Assembly: GCA_001314715.1 (NCBI GenBank)
Contig: LJSV01000004.1
Location: 124,001-188,000 of the forward strand
DNA length: 64,000 nucleotides
Direction of reading: 5' to 3'
Origin: Rhodobacteraceae bacterium HLUCCA12
GTDB lineage: Bacteria; Pseudomonadota; Alphaproteobacteria; Rhodobacterales; Rhodobacteraceae
A model generated the notes under the pieces. It was not told where the DNA came from and did not search any database. It was given only the letters and a program-made list of their open reading frames with translations. A program made the translations under genes and the position numbers. Of the stretch, positions 1 to 10,088 are shown piece after piece (the stretch's first letter is position 1; each line of letters begins with the position of its first letter).

Positions 1-2197
1 GCCCCCACCAGCCCCACCGCCAGCCAATAGCCCAGAACCCAGCCGATCGGGATGGCAACGAGGGTCAGCAACATCATCTCGCCGACCAGAACGAATGCCA
101 CCTCGCCGCGGGTGAAGCCCAGAACCCGCAGGCTGGCCAGTTCATAGCTGCGCTCGGCCAACTGGATGCGCGCGGCATTGTAGACAACGCCAATGGCGAT
201 CAGAACGCCGATCAGCGTATAGATCCCGACCATGGTCAAGAGGTTCTCGCTCAGCGTGGCATCGAACTGGCGGCGCACCTCGGCCCAGTCGGAAAGCCCC
301 GCAACCGCCGGCGTGACCTTGACCTGGGCATTGAGCGCGTCCATCGCATCGGCCGCCACCATCAGATGGATCTGATTGACCTGCGGCGCAACGCGCATTG
401 CCGCGAACAGCGCCGGTGCCGCGATATACGCCTCTTGCCCCAGTCCCTGCCGGATCACGGCGGCGACCGGCATCTGCAATACCTCGCGCGGGGGCGCCAA
501 CATCTCTATGCGCAACGATTCGCCGGGTTCGACGTCAAGCGCGCGCGCCAGCATCGCCGGCAGGATCACACCTTCGGGCGGAACGGCGACGACCGCGCCG
601 GAATCGTCGATCAGGCGCACCAGATCGTTGCCGGCAAACTGCGCGGACAATGCGCTCAGCCGGTCGCGGTGACCATTCGTCAGGCGCACCGGCATGGCAA
701 AGCCGCCTTCGGCCGCGCGCACGCCGGGAAGCGTCATTGCGTCCTGCACCGCCGACTGCGGCGCGGCGTTCGTCAGCGTCAACGTGACCTGCTGACGGTT
801 TCCGCGCTCAAAGACATTGTCCACGATCAGGCCGACGGCATCGAACATGAAATACGACATCACCAGCACCCCGACCGAGGCCGACACCCCGAACAGGGTG
901 ATCGCCGCCCTGCCCGGCCAGCGCAGGATCGAGCGAAAGATCATGGTCGTGGTCTGGCGCAACCGCAATGCCGCCAGAAACCGGTCAATGCGCCCTCGGC
1001 TGAAGCTGGGCGGCGCGGGCGGCGACATCGCCTCGGCCGGCGGCAGCCGGACCGAGGCCCAGACCGCGCGCAACCCGCCCGCGATCGCCGTCGCCAGACC
1101 CAGCACCGCCGACAGGACCAGCGCGCTCCAGCCCGGATCGCGCAAGATGAAGGGGAACTTGAAGAAATCGCCGTAAAGCGAGATCATCGCCGCACCGATC
1201 CAGGCGCCGAACACCCAACCGGCCAGAACGCCGATCACCCCGATCAGCATCGCAAGCTTGAGATAGTGCCAGGCAATCTCGCGCGTGGCATACCCCACGG
1301 CCTTCAGAAGCCCGATCTGCGCACGTTCCATGGCGATCAGCCGGCTCAGCACCATGTTCACCAGAAACGCCGACACGATCAGAAAGATCGGCGGCATGTA
1401 GGTGGCCATGACCTCCAGTTGCTGCATCTCGCCGTCCAGAAAGGAATGCGACATCTGGCGGTCGCGGCCATAGGCGCCGGTGCCGCCAAAGGGGTCCAGC
1501 AGGGTGTCCAGCCGGGCGATCACCGCGCGTTCATCGGCACCGCGGGCCAGCCGCAGGCTGATGTCGTTCACCGCCCCGGTCATGTCGTGCACCGCCGCGG
1601 CCGCAGCCTCGTTCATCCAGACCAGGCCATAGCGACGATTGTCGGGCATCAGCGATCCGGGCGCGATCGTATAGATGAACTCGGGCGACAAGACCCAGCC
1701 CGTGACCTCAAGTGTGCGCAACCGGCCGTTGAGAACGCCGCGAAAGCGATCGCCGGGAAACAGCGCGTTCGCCTCGCCAAAGGCCTCGTTGACCACCACC
1801 TCGTCGGGTCGGTCCGGGTCGGGCATCCGGCCGCGCCGCAGCAACGGCACGTTCAGGGTCGCTCCCTCGGGCGGTAGCGACAAGATGCGCGCGCTTGCGG
1901 GTTCGTCCAGCCCATCGATATCCAGAACCGCCGACAGGCTGATACGCCCTTCGGCCTGCGCGACGCCATCGATTTCGGCCGCGGCCGCGACGACCGAGGC
2001 CGGCGCGCGCGTCATGGCCGCGAACACATCGGCAAAGCGATGGCGCTCGTAATAGGCGGCCTGCGTCCCGGCAAGGGTGCGTTGCGTGCTTTGGGCACCG
2101 ACCAGGACCATGATGCCGCATCCCAGGACCAGCGCAATCGCCAATGTCTGCGCCCAGATCCTGCGCAGGTCGCGCAACAGCTTTGTGTCCAGCGTTG

Positions 2198-2201
<4 letters not shown>
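1..2201 (-). CDS. FtsX/MacB-type ABC transporter permease (partial)
   Basis: The inner-membrane permease of an ABC exporter, working with the ATPase encoded immediately upstream. The reading frame runs off the left edge, so the C-terminus is missing; about 733 codons are present. The GTG start overlaps the stop of the ATPase gene (GTGA arrangement), which indicates translational coupling. The translation has an N-terminal membrane segment at about residues 18-38, a long extracytoplasmic region, a central set of membrane segments near residues 270-400, then a second FtsX-like half near residues 440-730. This two-FtsX-domain architecture is typical of lipid or peptide/antibiotic exporters that often work with a HlyD-type adaptor; no adaptor is visible here. 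Substrate unknown. Confidence 0.85.
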
Positions 2202-2920
<719 letters not shown>

Positions 2921-3031
2921 GGCCCATCCCTAGCCCGGCCGATCCCGCGCCGGCCTTGATGTCAATCATATTGCAACTTGCGCGCGCACTCCCATACTGG
3001 CCGCCGGAAATACACGAGGTCGAAGGCGATC

Positions 3032-4906
3032 ATGGAAAAACAGCAACAGTTTCACATCTGGTACTTCGTCGCCGCGTTCGTGGCGCTGATGACCTTTCAA
3101 AACTGGTTTTCCACCGCCTCGGTCACCCAGCGCATTCCCTACAGCACGTTTCTGGAGCATCTGGAATCCGATCGCATCGCCACCGTGACCGTGGAATCCG
3201 AGCGAATCCAGGGCCGATACCGCGATCCGATCGATGGCAACACGCATTTCGTCACCAATATCGTGCCCAACGATCTGACCGCGCGGCTTGAAGACTCGAC
3301 CGCCGAATTTGACGGGACGGTCGAAAATACCGCACTGGGCACGATCCTGTCCTGGGTGGTTCCGGTTCTGCTGATCTTTGCGCTTTGGATGTTCGTGTTC
3401 CGGCGGGTCATCGAAAAGCAGAATTTCGGCGGGATGATGAATGTCGGCAAGTCCAAGGCCAAGGTCTATGTCGAAAAGGACACGGGCGTGACCTTCGACG
3501 ACGTGGCCGGCGTTGACGAGGCCAAGTCCGAGCTCAAGGAGATCGTGGATTTCCTGCAGGAACCCGAAAAGTTCGGCCGTCTCGGCGCGCGTATTCCCAA
3601 GGGCATCCTGCTGACCGGGCCGCCCGGCACCGGCAAGACCCTGTTTGCCCGCGCGGTCGCGGGCGAGGCGGGTGTGCCCTTCTTTTCCATTTCGGGGTCC
3701 GAGTTCGTGGAAATGTTCGTGGGCGTCGGCGCGGCGCGGGTGCGTGATCTGTTTGAACAGGCGCGCAAGGCCGCACCCTGCATCATCTTCATCGACGAGC
3801 TGGACGCGCTGGGCAAGCGCCGCTCGATCGGCGGGTTCGGGGGCGGGACGGATGAAAAGGAGCAGACGCTGAACCAGCTTCTGGCGGAACTCGACGGGTT
3901 CGACCCACGCGAGGGGATCGTGCTGCTGGCCGCGACCAACCGCCCCGAGATCCTGGATCCAGCGCTGATGCGGGCGGGCCGGTTCGACCGGCAGGTGGTG
4001 GTGGACCGCCCCGACAAGCTTGGCCGCGCGGCGATCCTGCGCGTGCATCTGCGCAAGGTTCAGGTTGAACCCGACCTGGATGTCGATGCCATCGCGGGCC
4101 TGACACCGGGGTTCACCGGTGCCGAACTGGCCAATCTGGTGAACGAGGCCGCGATCCACGCGACCCGTCGCGGCGCCGACCGCGTGGCGATGGAGGATGT
4201 CACCTCGGCGCTGGAACGCGTCGTCGCGGGCATGGAACGCAAGGGCCGTCTGCTGAACGCCCGCGAACGCGAAACCGTTGCCTGGCACGAGATGGGCCAT
4301 GCGCTGGCCGCCGCGACCCTGCCCGGCGCGGACCCCGTGCACAAGGTCTCGATCATCCCGCGCACAATCGGCGCGTTGGGCTATACCATGACCCGCCCCA
4401 CCGAGGACCGTTTCCTGATCACGCGCAGCGAGCTGGAGAACCGGATGGTGATGTTGCTGGCCGGCCGCGCCGCCGAACAGATCGCCATGGGCGAGGTATC
4501 GACGGGGGCCGCGGACGATCTGGTGCGCGCGACCGACATCGCCCGGCAGATCGTGACCCGGTTCGGCATGCATGAAACCCTGGGCCAGGCCGTGCTTGAG
4601 CAGGATCGCGGCGGTTTTCTGGGCGAAGACCGTGTCAGCTTTTCCCCGCGCGACCATTCCGAGGCAACCGCGCGCGAGGTCGATCTGGCCGTTCGCGGGT
4701 TGCTTGAGACCGCCTTTGACCGCGCGATTGCCCTGTTGACGGAACGCCACGACGATCTGGAAGCCGGCGCCAAGCTGTTGATGGAGCGCGAAACCATTAC
4801 CCCAGACGACTTTCCGCCCTTGCGACCTGCCGCCCCGGCCACCGATGAGGCCGGCAAGGCGCGGGACGCCCCCCCGGCCAAGACGTCAAAAGGCCGCGCG
4901 CACTAG
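3032..4906 (+). CDS. ftsH: FtsH-type ATP-dependent zinc metalloprotease
   Basis: A 624-residue membrane-anchored AAA+ protease. There is an N-terminal membrane segment at about residues 10-26, a periplasmic domain to about 105, a second membrane segment at 107-123, then the AAA+ domain with Walker A GPPGTGKT (196-203), Walker B IIFIDE (251-256) and a second region of homology ending RAGRFDR (about 314-320). The protease zinc motif is HEMGH (419-423); many FtsH proteins have HEAGH. The ATG at 3032 is preferred over the upstream ATG at 2978 because translation from 3032 starts directly at the normal short FtsH N-terminus and follows a GA-rich ribosome-binding region. It is somewhat diverged and may be an accessory paralogue rather than the essential FtsH. 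Its end overlaps the convergent DMT gene by 4 bases. Confidence 0.9.
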   Translation: MEKQQQFHIWYFVAAFVALMTFQNWFSTASVTQRIPYSTFLEHLESDRIATVTVESERIQGRYRDPIDGNTHFVTNIVPNDLTARLEDSTAEFDGTVENTALGTILSWVVPVLLIFALWMFVFRRVIEKQNFGGMMNVGKSKAKVYVEKDTGVTFDDVAGVDEAKSELKEIVDFLQEPEKFGRLGARIPKGILLTGPPGTGKTLFARAVAGEAGVPFFSISGSEFVEMFVGVGAARVRDLFEQARKAAPCIIFIDELDALGKRRSIGGFGGGTDEKEQTLNQLLAELDGFDPREGIVLLAATNRPEILDPALMRAGRFDRQVVVDRPDKLGRAAILRVHLRKVQVEPDLDVDAIAGLTPGFTGAELANLVNEAAIHATRRGADRVAMEDVTSALERVVAGMERKGRLLNARERETVAWHEMGHALAAATLPGADPVHKVSIIPRTIGALGYTMTRPTEDRFLITRSELENRMVMLLAGRAAEQIAMGEVSTGAADDLVRATDIARQIVTRFGMHETLGQAVLEQDRGGFLGEDRVSFSPRDHSEATAREVDLAVRGLLETAFDRAIALLTERHDDLEAGAKLLMERETITPDDFPPLRPAAPATDEAGKARDAPPAKTSKGRAH

Positions 4907-5349
4907 ACCCGAGACAGCGCCAGACCGGCCAGCACCAGCGCCATTCCGGCCAGACGGGTCCAGCTGATGTCGTGGACCGGAAGGCCAAAGGCACCATAGC
5001 GATCCAGCAACAAGGCCGCGACCAGCTGGCCCAGCACAATGCCCATGGTCGCGCTGAACGCACCGATCGTGGGAACCGCCCAGATCAGCGCCGACATGTA
5101 AAATGCCCCCATCGCGCCGCCGATCCAGACCCAGGGCGGCGCCGTTGCAACCAACTCGCGCGGCAGTCCGGTGCCCCGCATCGCCCAGACCACGGCCAGA
5201 ACCAGGAAGCCGACCAGAAAATTGATGCAGGCCGCGACGATCGGATCGCCAGCGGCGCGCGCCAGCGCGGCATTGATCGGCGCTTGCGACGACAGAACGC
5301 CGCCGGCCACCACCACGACCGCAAGCGCGAACAGCGTGGCCCCACTCAT
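4903..5349 (-). CDS. DMT-superfamily transporter, YdcZ/DUF606 type
   Basis: A 148-residue very hydrophobic protein with four to five predicted membrane segments and the early [12 protein letters not shown] region typical of the YdcZ (DUF606) branch of the drug/metabolite transporter superfamily. Such proteins are half-size and are thought to function as dimers. The start codon overlaps the stop of the Gfo/Idh/MocA gene upstream (ATGA at 5346-5349), so it is the last gene of the three-gene minus-strand operon CMD - oxidoreductase - transporter. A role in export or import of the compound handled by the island is an inference from position only. Confidence 0.8.
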   Translation of the reverse strand: MSGATLFALAVVVVAGGVLSSQAPINAALARAAGDPIVAACINFLVGFLVLAVVWAMRGTGLPRELVATAPPWVWIGGAMGAFYMSALIWAVPTIGAFSATMGIVLGQLVAALLLDRYGAFGLPVHDISWTRLAGMALVLAGLALSRV

Positions 5350-6350
5350 TTTGGGACGGCCACGACGCTGCGGTCGCGGGCCGAGGCGATGATCGCCTCA
5401 TAGACCGAAGCGCCGTGAATCATTTCCTCGGGCGTGATCGGATAGGGCGCGCGCCCGTCCACCGCATCGGCAAAGGCCACAAGTTCCGCGGCAGGGGTAT
5501 CGAAGCCCGCGCAGGTGATCCGCTCGGGCTCGGGCGGGGTTTCACCGGCGGCGACAGGCACGGGATGAAACGCGAATTCGTCCAGCCCCGGCGTGCGGAT
5601 CTCGGCCAGCCCCTTGCTGCCGTAGACACACATCCGATAGCTGGCGGCGGTGGAGATCAGCGCCGACAGATACCCGGTCGCGCCGTTTTCGAAGCGCAGC
5701 AAGATCCCGGTGGTATCCGGCACACCGGACACGGCGGCCCGGTGCGTCGTCTGGCAGATCACATCGGCAATGGGACCGTTCAGATCGATCATCCCATCCA
5801 GCATGTGAATGCCCAGCGGCGCCATGCCGCCGACTGGCGATTGGCTCGGGTCGGCGCGCCAATGCTCGGGCGACATGAACAACCCGCCCGGCCCCGTCAT
5901 CGTGGCCTCGATATGTTCGACGATTCCCAGCCGCCCGTCTCGGATACGTGCGCGCAACTCGGTCATGTTGGGGTGAAAACGCCGGTTATGGCCCAGCACC
6001 AGCGTGACCCCGGCATCCTTGATCGCCTTGACCGCGCGGCGCGCGCTTGCGCCATCCAGGGTAAAGGGTTTTTCGACGAAGACATGCTTTCCGGCACGCG
6101 CCGCGGCGATCATCTGCGCCTCGTGGTCGCGATGCGGCGTAGCCAGAACGACCGCCTGAACCGTGGGGTCGGCCAGCACCTGTTCATAGCTCTCATGCAG
6201 CCGAAATCCCTGCCGCGCGGCATAGTCACGAACCTTGTCGGGCGTGCGCGTGGCGCCGGCGACGAAACGGATTCGGTCGCTCTTGCCCTGCACCGCATCG
6301 ACCAGCACCTGACCCCACCAGCCGATCCCAACAATCGCTGCATCCAGCAT
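5346..6350 (-). CDS. Gfo/Idh/MocA family oxidoreductase
   Basis: A 334-residue NAD(P)-dependent dehydrogenase or isomerase. The Rossmann motif GIGWWG lies at the N-terminus, the family EKP motif (KHVFVEKPF) follows at about residue 95, and the HNRRFHP segment and C-terminal GFO/IDH domain come after. The ATG at 6350 follows a strong AGGAGGGG ribosome-binding site; an in-frame ATG at 6392 would lie inside the upstream gene. It starts 10 bases after the CMD-like gene and overlaps the transporter gene, so the three are co-transcribed. It shares the unusual GWWG dinucleotide-binding loop with the other Gfo/Idh/MocA protein of the island at 8357, suggesting an old duplication within the pathway. 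Substrate unknown. Confidence 0.9.
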   Translation of the reverse strand: MLDAAIVGIGWWGQVLVDAVQGKSDRIRFVAGATRTPDKVRDYAARQGFRLHESYEQVLADPTVQAVVLATPHRDHEAQMIAAARAGKHVFVEKPFTLDGASARRAVKAIKDAGVTLVLGHNRRFHPNMTELRARIRDGRLGIVEHIEATMTGPGGLFMSPEHWRADPSQSPVGGMAPLGIHMLDGMIDLNGPIADVICQTTHRAAVSGVPDTTGILLRFENGATGYLSALISTAASYRMCVYGSKGLAEIRTPGLDEFAFHPVPVAAGETPPEPERITCAGFDTPAAELVAFADAVDGRAPYPITPEEMIHGASVYEAIIASARDRSVVAVPK

Positions 6351-6360
6351 CGAACCCCTC

Positions 6361-6930
6361 CTATTCCGGTCCCGCGAACGGGTCCACCGCACCTTCGGGC
6401 AACGGCACCTCGAAAGCGTTGATCGTCATCGATATCAACGTGTAGTAGCCAAGGATGCCGACAAGTTCCACCGTTCCGGGCACGCCCAGACAGACGACTG
6501 CGCGCGCATAAGTCGTATCGTCCACTCGGTGTTGGCGGTGCAGCCGGTCGCTGAAGGCATGCACGGCGGCCTCGTCCTCGCGCTCGAAGGCCGGGACACG
6601 CCCGGTTCGAATCGCTTCGATCACGGTCTCCGACACCCCGGCGCGCGCGGCTATCGGCGCATGCACGGCCCATTCGAACCCGGACTTCCAGAAAGCGCCG
6701 GTGGTGAGGATCGCCAGTTCCGACAGGCGCGGCGGCAGACTGGTGCCGAACCGACAGAACGCACCCAGATCCTGCGCCTTGTCGGCCAGCCCCGGACTTT
6801 GCAGCCAGACCCGCAACGGCCCCTCGACGATCCCGCGGGGGCCGGACTGGATGGCATCGAAGATCCGCTGCTGTTCGGGCGAAAGGGCCGCTTCGTCAAG
6901 TATCACGGGGCGCCGGGTATGGTCGGACAT
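6361..6930 (-). CDS. Carboxymuconolactone decarboxylase-like (CMD/AhpD fold) protein
   Basis: A 189-residue protein of the CMD family. The segment around residues 80-125 (LSELAILTTGAFWKSGFEW, then HAPIAARAGVSE) is the characteristic helix pair. The CxxC pair of AhpD peroxidases is absent, so it belongs with the pathway-associated CMD proteins rather than the AhpD reductases. The ATG at 6930 is chosen because the upstream extension of the frame runs through the promoter region. First gene of a minus-strand operon. A perfect TTTATC-N4-GATAAA palindrome lies 50-65 bases upstream of the start, suggesting control by the island's TetR regulator. Confidence 0.85.
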   Translation of the reverse strand: MSDHTRRPVILDEAALSPEQQRIFDAIQSGPRGIVEGPLRVWLQSPGLADKAQDLGAFCRFGTSLPPRLSELAILTTGAFWKSGFEWAVHAPIAARAGVSETVIEAIRTGRVPAFEREDEAAVHAFSDRLHRQHRVDDTTYARAVVCLGVPGTVELVGILGYYTLISMTINAFEVPLPEGAVDPFAGPE

Positions 6931-6979
6931 GGCATTTTCCTTTGGGGCGACGATCGGCCCGTTGCAGGCCAAACACCAT

Positions 6980-6995
6980 TTTATCGGATGATAAA
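6980..6995. promoter_or_regulatory. Palindromic operator, site 1 (TTTATC-GGAT-GATAAA)
   Basis: A perfect 6-base inverted repeat with a 4-base spacer, lying between the dctP terminator and the start of the CMD-like gene. It matches the palindrome in front of the cyclase gene (12316-12331) in both arms and, in degenerate form, three other divergent promoter regions of the island. Proposed binding site for the TetR-family regulator encoded at 11493-12164. Confidence 0.6.
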
Positions 6996-7039
6996 TAGTG
7001 CGGGACACCCGGTCAATCGCGCCCCGCGCCTGCCGCACG

Positions 7040-7066
7040 AAAAAGGGCCGGGCAACCGCCCGGCCC
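7040..7066 (-). terminator. Rho-independent terminator of dctP
   Basis: A perfect 9-bp stem (GGGCCGGGC / GCCCGGCCC) with a 4-base loop, followed on the minus strand by five T residues. It lies 34 bases beyond the dctP stop and separates that transcript from the CMD operon. Confidence 0.85.
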
Positions 7067-7099
7067 CCTGTCGCCCGAACGGGCGTTCGATGCGTCCGA

Positions 7100-8185
7100 T
7101 CAGTCCAGCGAATACTCGGTCGGCCACTCATAGCCGCTTTCGGCGACCAGATCGAGATAGGTCTGCATCACCTCGGTTCCCGGCATGCCGCGGTCATCGG
7201 CTTCCTGTGCCTGAACCCGCGGGAAATCGGCCAGCGACGCGGCCCAGTCGGCGCGCGCCTCGTCGCTGATTTCGGCAACCGTCGCGCCTTCCTCTTCCAG
7301 CCCGGTGAGGCCGCGTTCCTGCGCCTCGTCCAGGGCCTCGCCGCTGCGCTGCTCGTATTCGGCGCCGACTTCGAGAATGATCTGCTGAACATCTTCCGGC
7401 AGCCGCGCGAGGCTGTCCATGTTCATGGTCAGCCCGTTCACGATCATCGGGCCAAAGCCGATCAGGGTGTAGTAGGGCGCCGGTTCATAATAGCGGAAAC
7501 CCAGGTAGGCGGACGGGAACATCAGCCAGCCGTTATAGACGCCAGTCTGAAGGTTCATATAGCCATCGGGCAGGGTCGATTGCACCGGCACGGCACCGGC
7601 ATATTCCAGCCAAGGCAGGTTCGGACCGGCCCCACCGATGCGCACACCCTCAAGATCCTGCGGCGTCTCCCACGGATCGGTGGTGCCAAGGTGGTAGTTG
7701 TCCCAGCCGCTCAACCCCAGAAGGGTCTGGTTGTATTCCGCTTCGAATTGCTCGGTCAGCCAAGAATGCTCGTCATACACTCCACGCACGATTTCGGCCG
7801 CATCGGCCGAGCTTTGCGGCCCGAACGGTGCGTAGTAAGGGAAATTGTGCAAGAACAGCTTGGACGGCTCGAAGCAGAAGCAATAGGCGCCGACATCAAG
7901 AAGTCCTGACTCGACCGCTTCCAGCGTATCCGCGACGCCCGCGATCGAACCGCCATACCCTTCGATGAAGGTGATGGTGTGATCGGTCTCTTCGGCCACG
8001 CGGCGGGTCACTTCGGGGACGAAGTGGTTTTCGACCAGATTGACATAGACCGACGGTCCCGACGGATGGCCTGCACCGACGCGCAGTGTAAAGCTCTCGG
8101 CAGCCGCTGCCTGCGGCAATGCGAACAGCGCGGCCAGCGCGACGCCCGAAAGCGCCTTTGACGAAATACGTGTCACAGGTTTCAT
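7100..8185 (-). CDS. dctP: TRAP transporter substrate-binding protein DctP
   Basis: A 361-residue periplasmic solute-binding protein. The ATG at 8185 follows GGGAGGAAAG and is followed by a clear signal peptide (MKPVTRIS then a hydrophobic run ending near AAAAES, about residues 1-27). The mature part begins FTLRVGAGHPSG, as in DctP/TRAP binding proteins, and has an LP-x-GYMNLQTGVYNGW segment at about residues 205-225 of the type that lines the ligand site. It is transcribed away from the matching membrane genes dctQ and dctM (9528-11398), with a Gfo/Idh/MocA gene between. Candidate operator site 2 lies in the shared upstream region. The ligand is not predictable from sequence; the family binds organic acids and related anions. 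Confidence 0.88.
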   Translation of the reverse strand: MKPVTRISSKALSGVALAALFALPQAAAAESFTLRVGAGHPSGPSVYVNLVENHFVPEVTRRVAEETDHTITFIEGYGGSIAGVADTLEAVESGLLDVGAYCFCFEPSKLFLHNFPYYAPFGPQSSADAAEIVRGVYDEHSWLTEQFEAEYNQTLLGLSGWDNYHLGTTDPWETPQDLEGVRIGGAGPNLPWLEYAGAVPVQSTLPDGYMNLQTGVYNGWLMFPSAYLGFRYYEPAPYYTLIGFGPMIVNGLTMNMDSLARLPEDVQQIILEVGAEYEQRSGEALDEAQERGLTGLEEEGATVAEISDEARADWAASLADFPRVQAQEADDRGMPGTEVMQTYLDLVAESGYEWPTEYSLD

Positions 8186-8262
8186 TCCAGACTTTCCTCC
8201 CGTTTCTGGATCTCCCTTGCAACTCACGGCGGCAGGACCGCTTGCCCCGTCGCCGCGAATTG

Positions 8263-8278
8263 TTTATCACTCGCTAAT
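8263..8278. promoter_or_regulatory. Degenerate palindromic operator, site 2
   Basis: TTTATC-ACTC-GCTAAT: the left arm is perfect and the right arm matches GATAAA at four of six positions. It sits almost exactly midway between the divergent starts of dctP (8185) and the Gfo/Idh/MocA gene (8357). Supported mainly by the better copies elsewhere in the island. Confidence 0.4.
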
Positions 8279-8356
8279 CATTATCCGAACGGCGGGTTGC
8301 GTCAATCGTTTTCCGAAACGGCCAGCGCCACCGGCGGATTGGAGGGAGGGGGAATC

Positions 8357-9349
8357 GTGCTGAACATCGGCATCGCCGGTTTTGGCTGGTGGGGGCGCCA
8401 TATCGCCACGCGCTTGCAGGACCACCCGCGCTTTCGTCTTGCCGCGATCGCAGAACCCGACACGGCGCTGCATGGCGATATCTCGGCACTGGGCGCGCGC
8501 GCCCTGCCCGGTTTCGACGCCCTGCTGGAGGATGCCGATGTCGAGGCCGTGATCCTGACGACGCCACATATGCTGCATGAAGAGCAGGTCACTGCCGCCG
8601 CGCGCGCGGGCAAGCATGTGTTTTGCGAAAAACCCCTTGGCCTGAGCGCCGCAAGCGCGCGCCGTTCCGTCGATGCCTGCCGCCAGGCGAATGTGATCCT
8701 GGGCATCGGCCACGAACGCCGGTTCGAGCCGGCGATGCAACGGCTGAAGGCGATGCTGGATGCGGGCGCGCTGGGCACCGTGATGCATGCCGAGGCGGCC
8801 TTTTCGCACAACAAGCTGACCGGCATTGCGCCCGGCGGGTGGCGCACGTCGCGCGAACTGTCACCCGGCGCGGGCATGACCGGCATGGGGATTCATCTGA
8901 CCGACCTGTTCCTATGGATGTTCGGCCCCGTCGCCACCGTCCAGGCGCAGGTGCGCGATCGCTCGCTGGGCTGGCCCACGGGCGACATGGTGGTAGCCCA
9001 GCTTGGGTTTCAGGCGGGCATGACGGCGCATATGCAGGCGATCCTGAACACGCCGCATTTCATGCGCTTTCACGTCTTCGGCACCGATGGCTGGGTGGAA
9101 ATCCGCAACGCCACCCACCCCGACACGCCGGGCGGCGTAACCGACTGGCTGCATTGCCCGGCCAGCGGCAACCCGCAGGCCGAACAGATCGCCTGGACCG
9201 ACAGCGTGGTCAGCAACCTTGAGGCCTTTGCCGATGCCGTCGCGGGCACCGCGCCCTATCCATGGTCCGACGACGAACTGATCGGCAACATCGCCGTCTT
9301 CGAGGCGATCTGCGCCGCATCCGACAGCGGCGAAACGGTGCGGCCATGA
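8357..9349 (+). CDS. Gfo/Idh/MocA family oxidoreductase
   Basis: A 330-residue NAD(P)-dependent oxidoreductase. The GTG at 8357 is chosen because it follows a strong GGAGGGAGGGGG ribosome-binding tract and opens directly into the Rossmann strand (LNIGIAGFGWWG); the upstream ATG at 8297 would place the purine tract inside the gene. The EKP motif is in KHVFCEKPLGL at about residue 95, and the GHERRFEP segment follows. It is related to the oxidoreductase at 5346-6350. It is divergent from dctP and followed after 178 bases by dctQM on the same strand, so it probably belongs to the same inducible unit. Likely acts on a sugar, cyclitol or other hydroxylated intermediate; the substrate is unknown. 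Confidence 0.9.
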   Translation: MLNIGIAGFGWWGRHIATRLQDHPRFRLAAIAEPDTALHGDISALGARALPGFDALLEDADVEAVILTTPHMLHEEQVTAAARAGKHVFCEKPLGLSAASARRSVDACRQANVILGIGHERRFEPAMQRLKAMLDAGALGTVMHAEAAFSHNKLTGIAPGGWRTSRELSPGAGMTGMGIHLTDLFLWMFGPVATVQAQVRDRSLGWPTGDMVVAQLGFQAGMTAHMQAILNTPHFMRFHVFGTDGWVEIRNATHPDTPGGVTDWLHCPASGNPQAEQIAWTDSVVSNLEAFADAVAGTAPYPWSDDELIGNIAVFEAICAASDSGETVRP

Positions 9350-9527
9350 GGCGGGCGCGGCAATGTTTTGCACGGCCGTTCGTGCGGGGGCTATCAGCGG
9401 CCTCGGCAACAGGTAGCAGAACTTATCATAGGCCTGGGCGGTTGCCACCCGCGCGATCGGCCACCTACAACAACCAAACCGACGGTGCGGCATCAACCTG
9501 TGCCCATCGCGGCCGGGAGGTTCGACA

Positions 9528-10088
9528 ATGATCATACGCTTTCTGGGAGGCTTTGCGCGCACGATCCATGTCATTTCGGCATTCTGGGTTCTGATCCTGG
9601 GCTTTGCCATCATGGCCGATGTGTTGTCGCGCAATCTCTTCTCCTATCCCATTCGCGGCACGACCGAGGTGATCAAGAACTCGGTCGTCGCCATCACGTT
9701 CCTGCAACTGCCGCTGGCGGTGGCCTCGGGCTCGATGCTGCGCACCGAACTGGTGAGCGACGCACTCGGGCCGCATGGCCGCCGGGCCTTGCGCACAATC
9801 GGTTATGTGCTGGGTGCGGCGCTGTTCACCATGATCGCGGTCAGCGCATGGGGCGATGCAATCTACGCTTGGCGGATCGGTGAATACGAGGGCGAGGGCG
9901 CGTTGCGGGTGCCCACATGGCCGGTGCGGTTCGTGATGATCGGCACCGCGATCCTGTCGGCCATCACCTATCTGTCGATGATCTGGCTCGACTGGACCGG
10001 CCAGCTTGAACAGGAAAACGCGTATCCCGGCATCCTCAGCTTCGATGCCAAGGCTTCACAGGTTATGACCGGCGAGAGGAAGCACTGA
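9528..10088 (+). CDS. dctQ: TRAP transporter small permease DctQ
   Basis: A 186-residue membrane protein with four predicted membrane segments (about residues 13-35, 45-65, 85-107 and 128-150), the DctQ topology. The ATG follows GGGAGG. Its stop overlaps the dctM start (TGATG at 10086-10090). It forms the membrane complex with DctM and is presumably served by the DctP encoded in the opposite direction at 7100-8185. The 178-base gap upstream contains no recognisable operator, only a lone TTATC half-site near 9423. Confidence 0.9.
   Translation: MIIRFLGGFARTIHVISAFWVLILGFAIMADVLSRNLFSYPIRGTTEVIKNSVVAITFLQLPLAVASGSMLRTELVSDALGPHGRRALRTIGYVLGAALFTMIAVSAWGDAIYAWRIGEYEGEGALRVPTWPVRFVMIGTAILSAITYLSMIWLDWTGQLEQENAYPGILSFDAKASQVMTGERKH

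Noticed and set aside
366-1877. A 503-codon plus-strand open frame
   Set aside because: It lies opposite the FtsX-type permease, has no recognisable domain and shows the Arg/His/Gln-rich composition typical of antisense frames in GC-rich DNA.
2966-4750. A 594-codon minus-strand open frame
   Set aside because: It is antisense to the FtsH-type protease gene, whose motifs ([13 protein letters not shown]) are unambiguous; the antisense translation has low-complexity composition.
9415-9435. A TTATC half-site upstream of dctQ
   Set aside because: There is no matching right arm at the expected spacing, so it is not counted as a sixth operator site.
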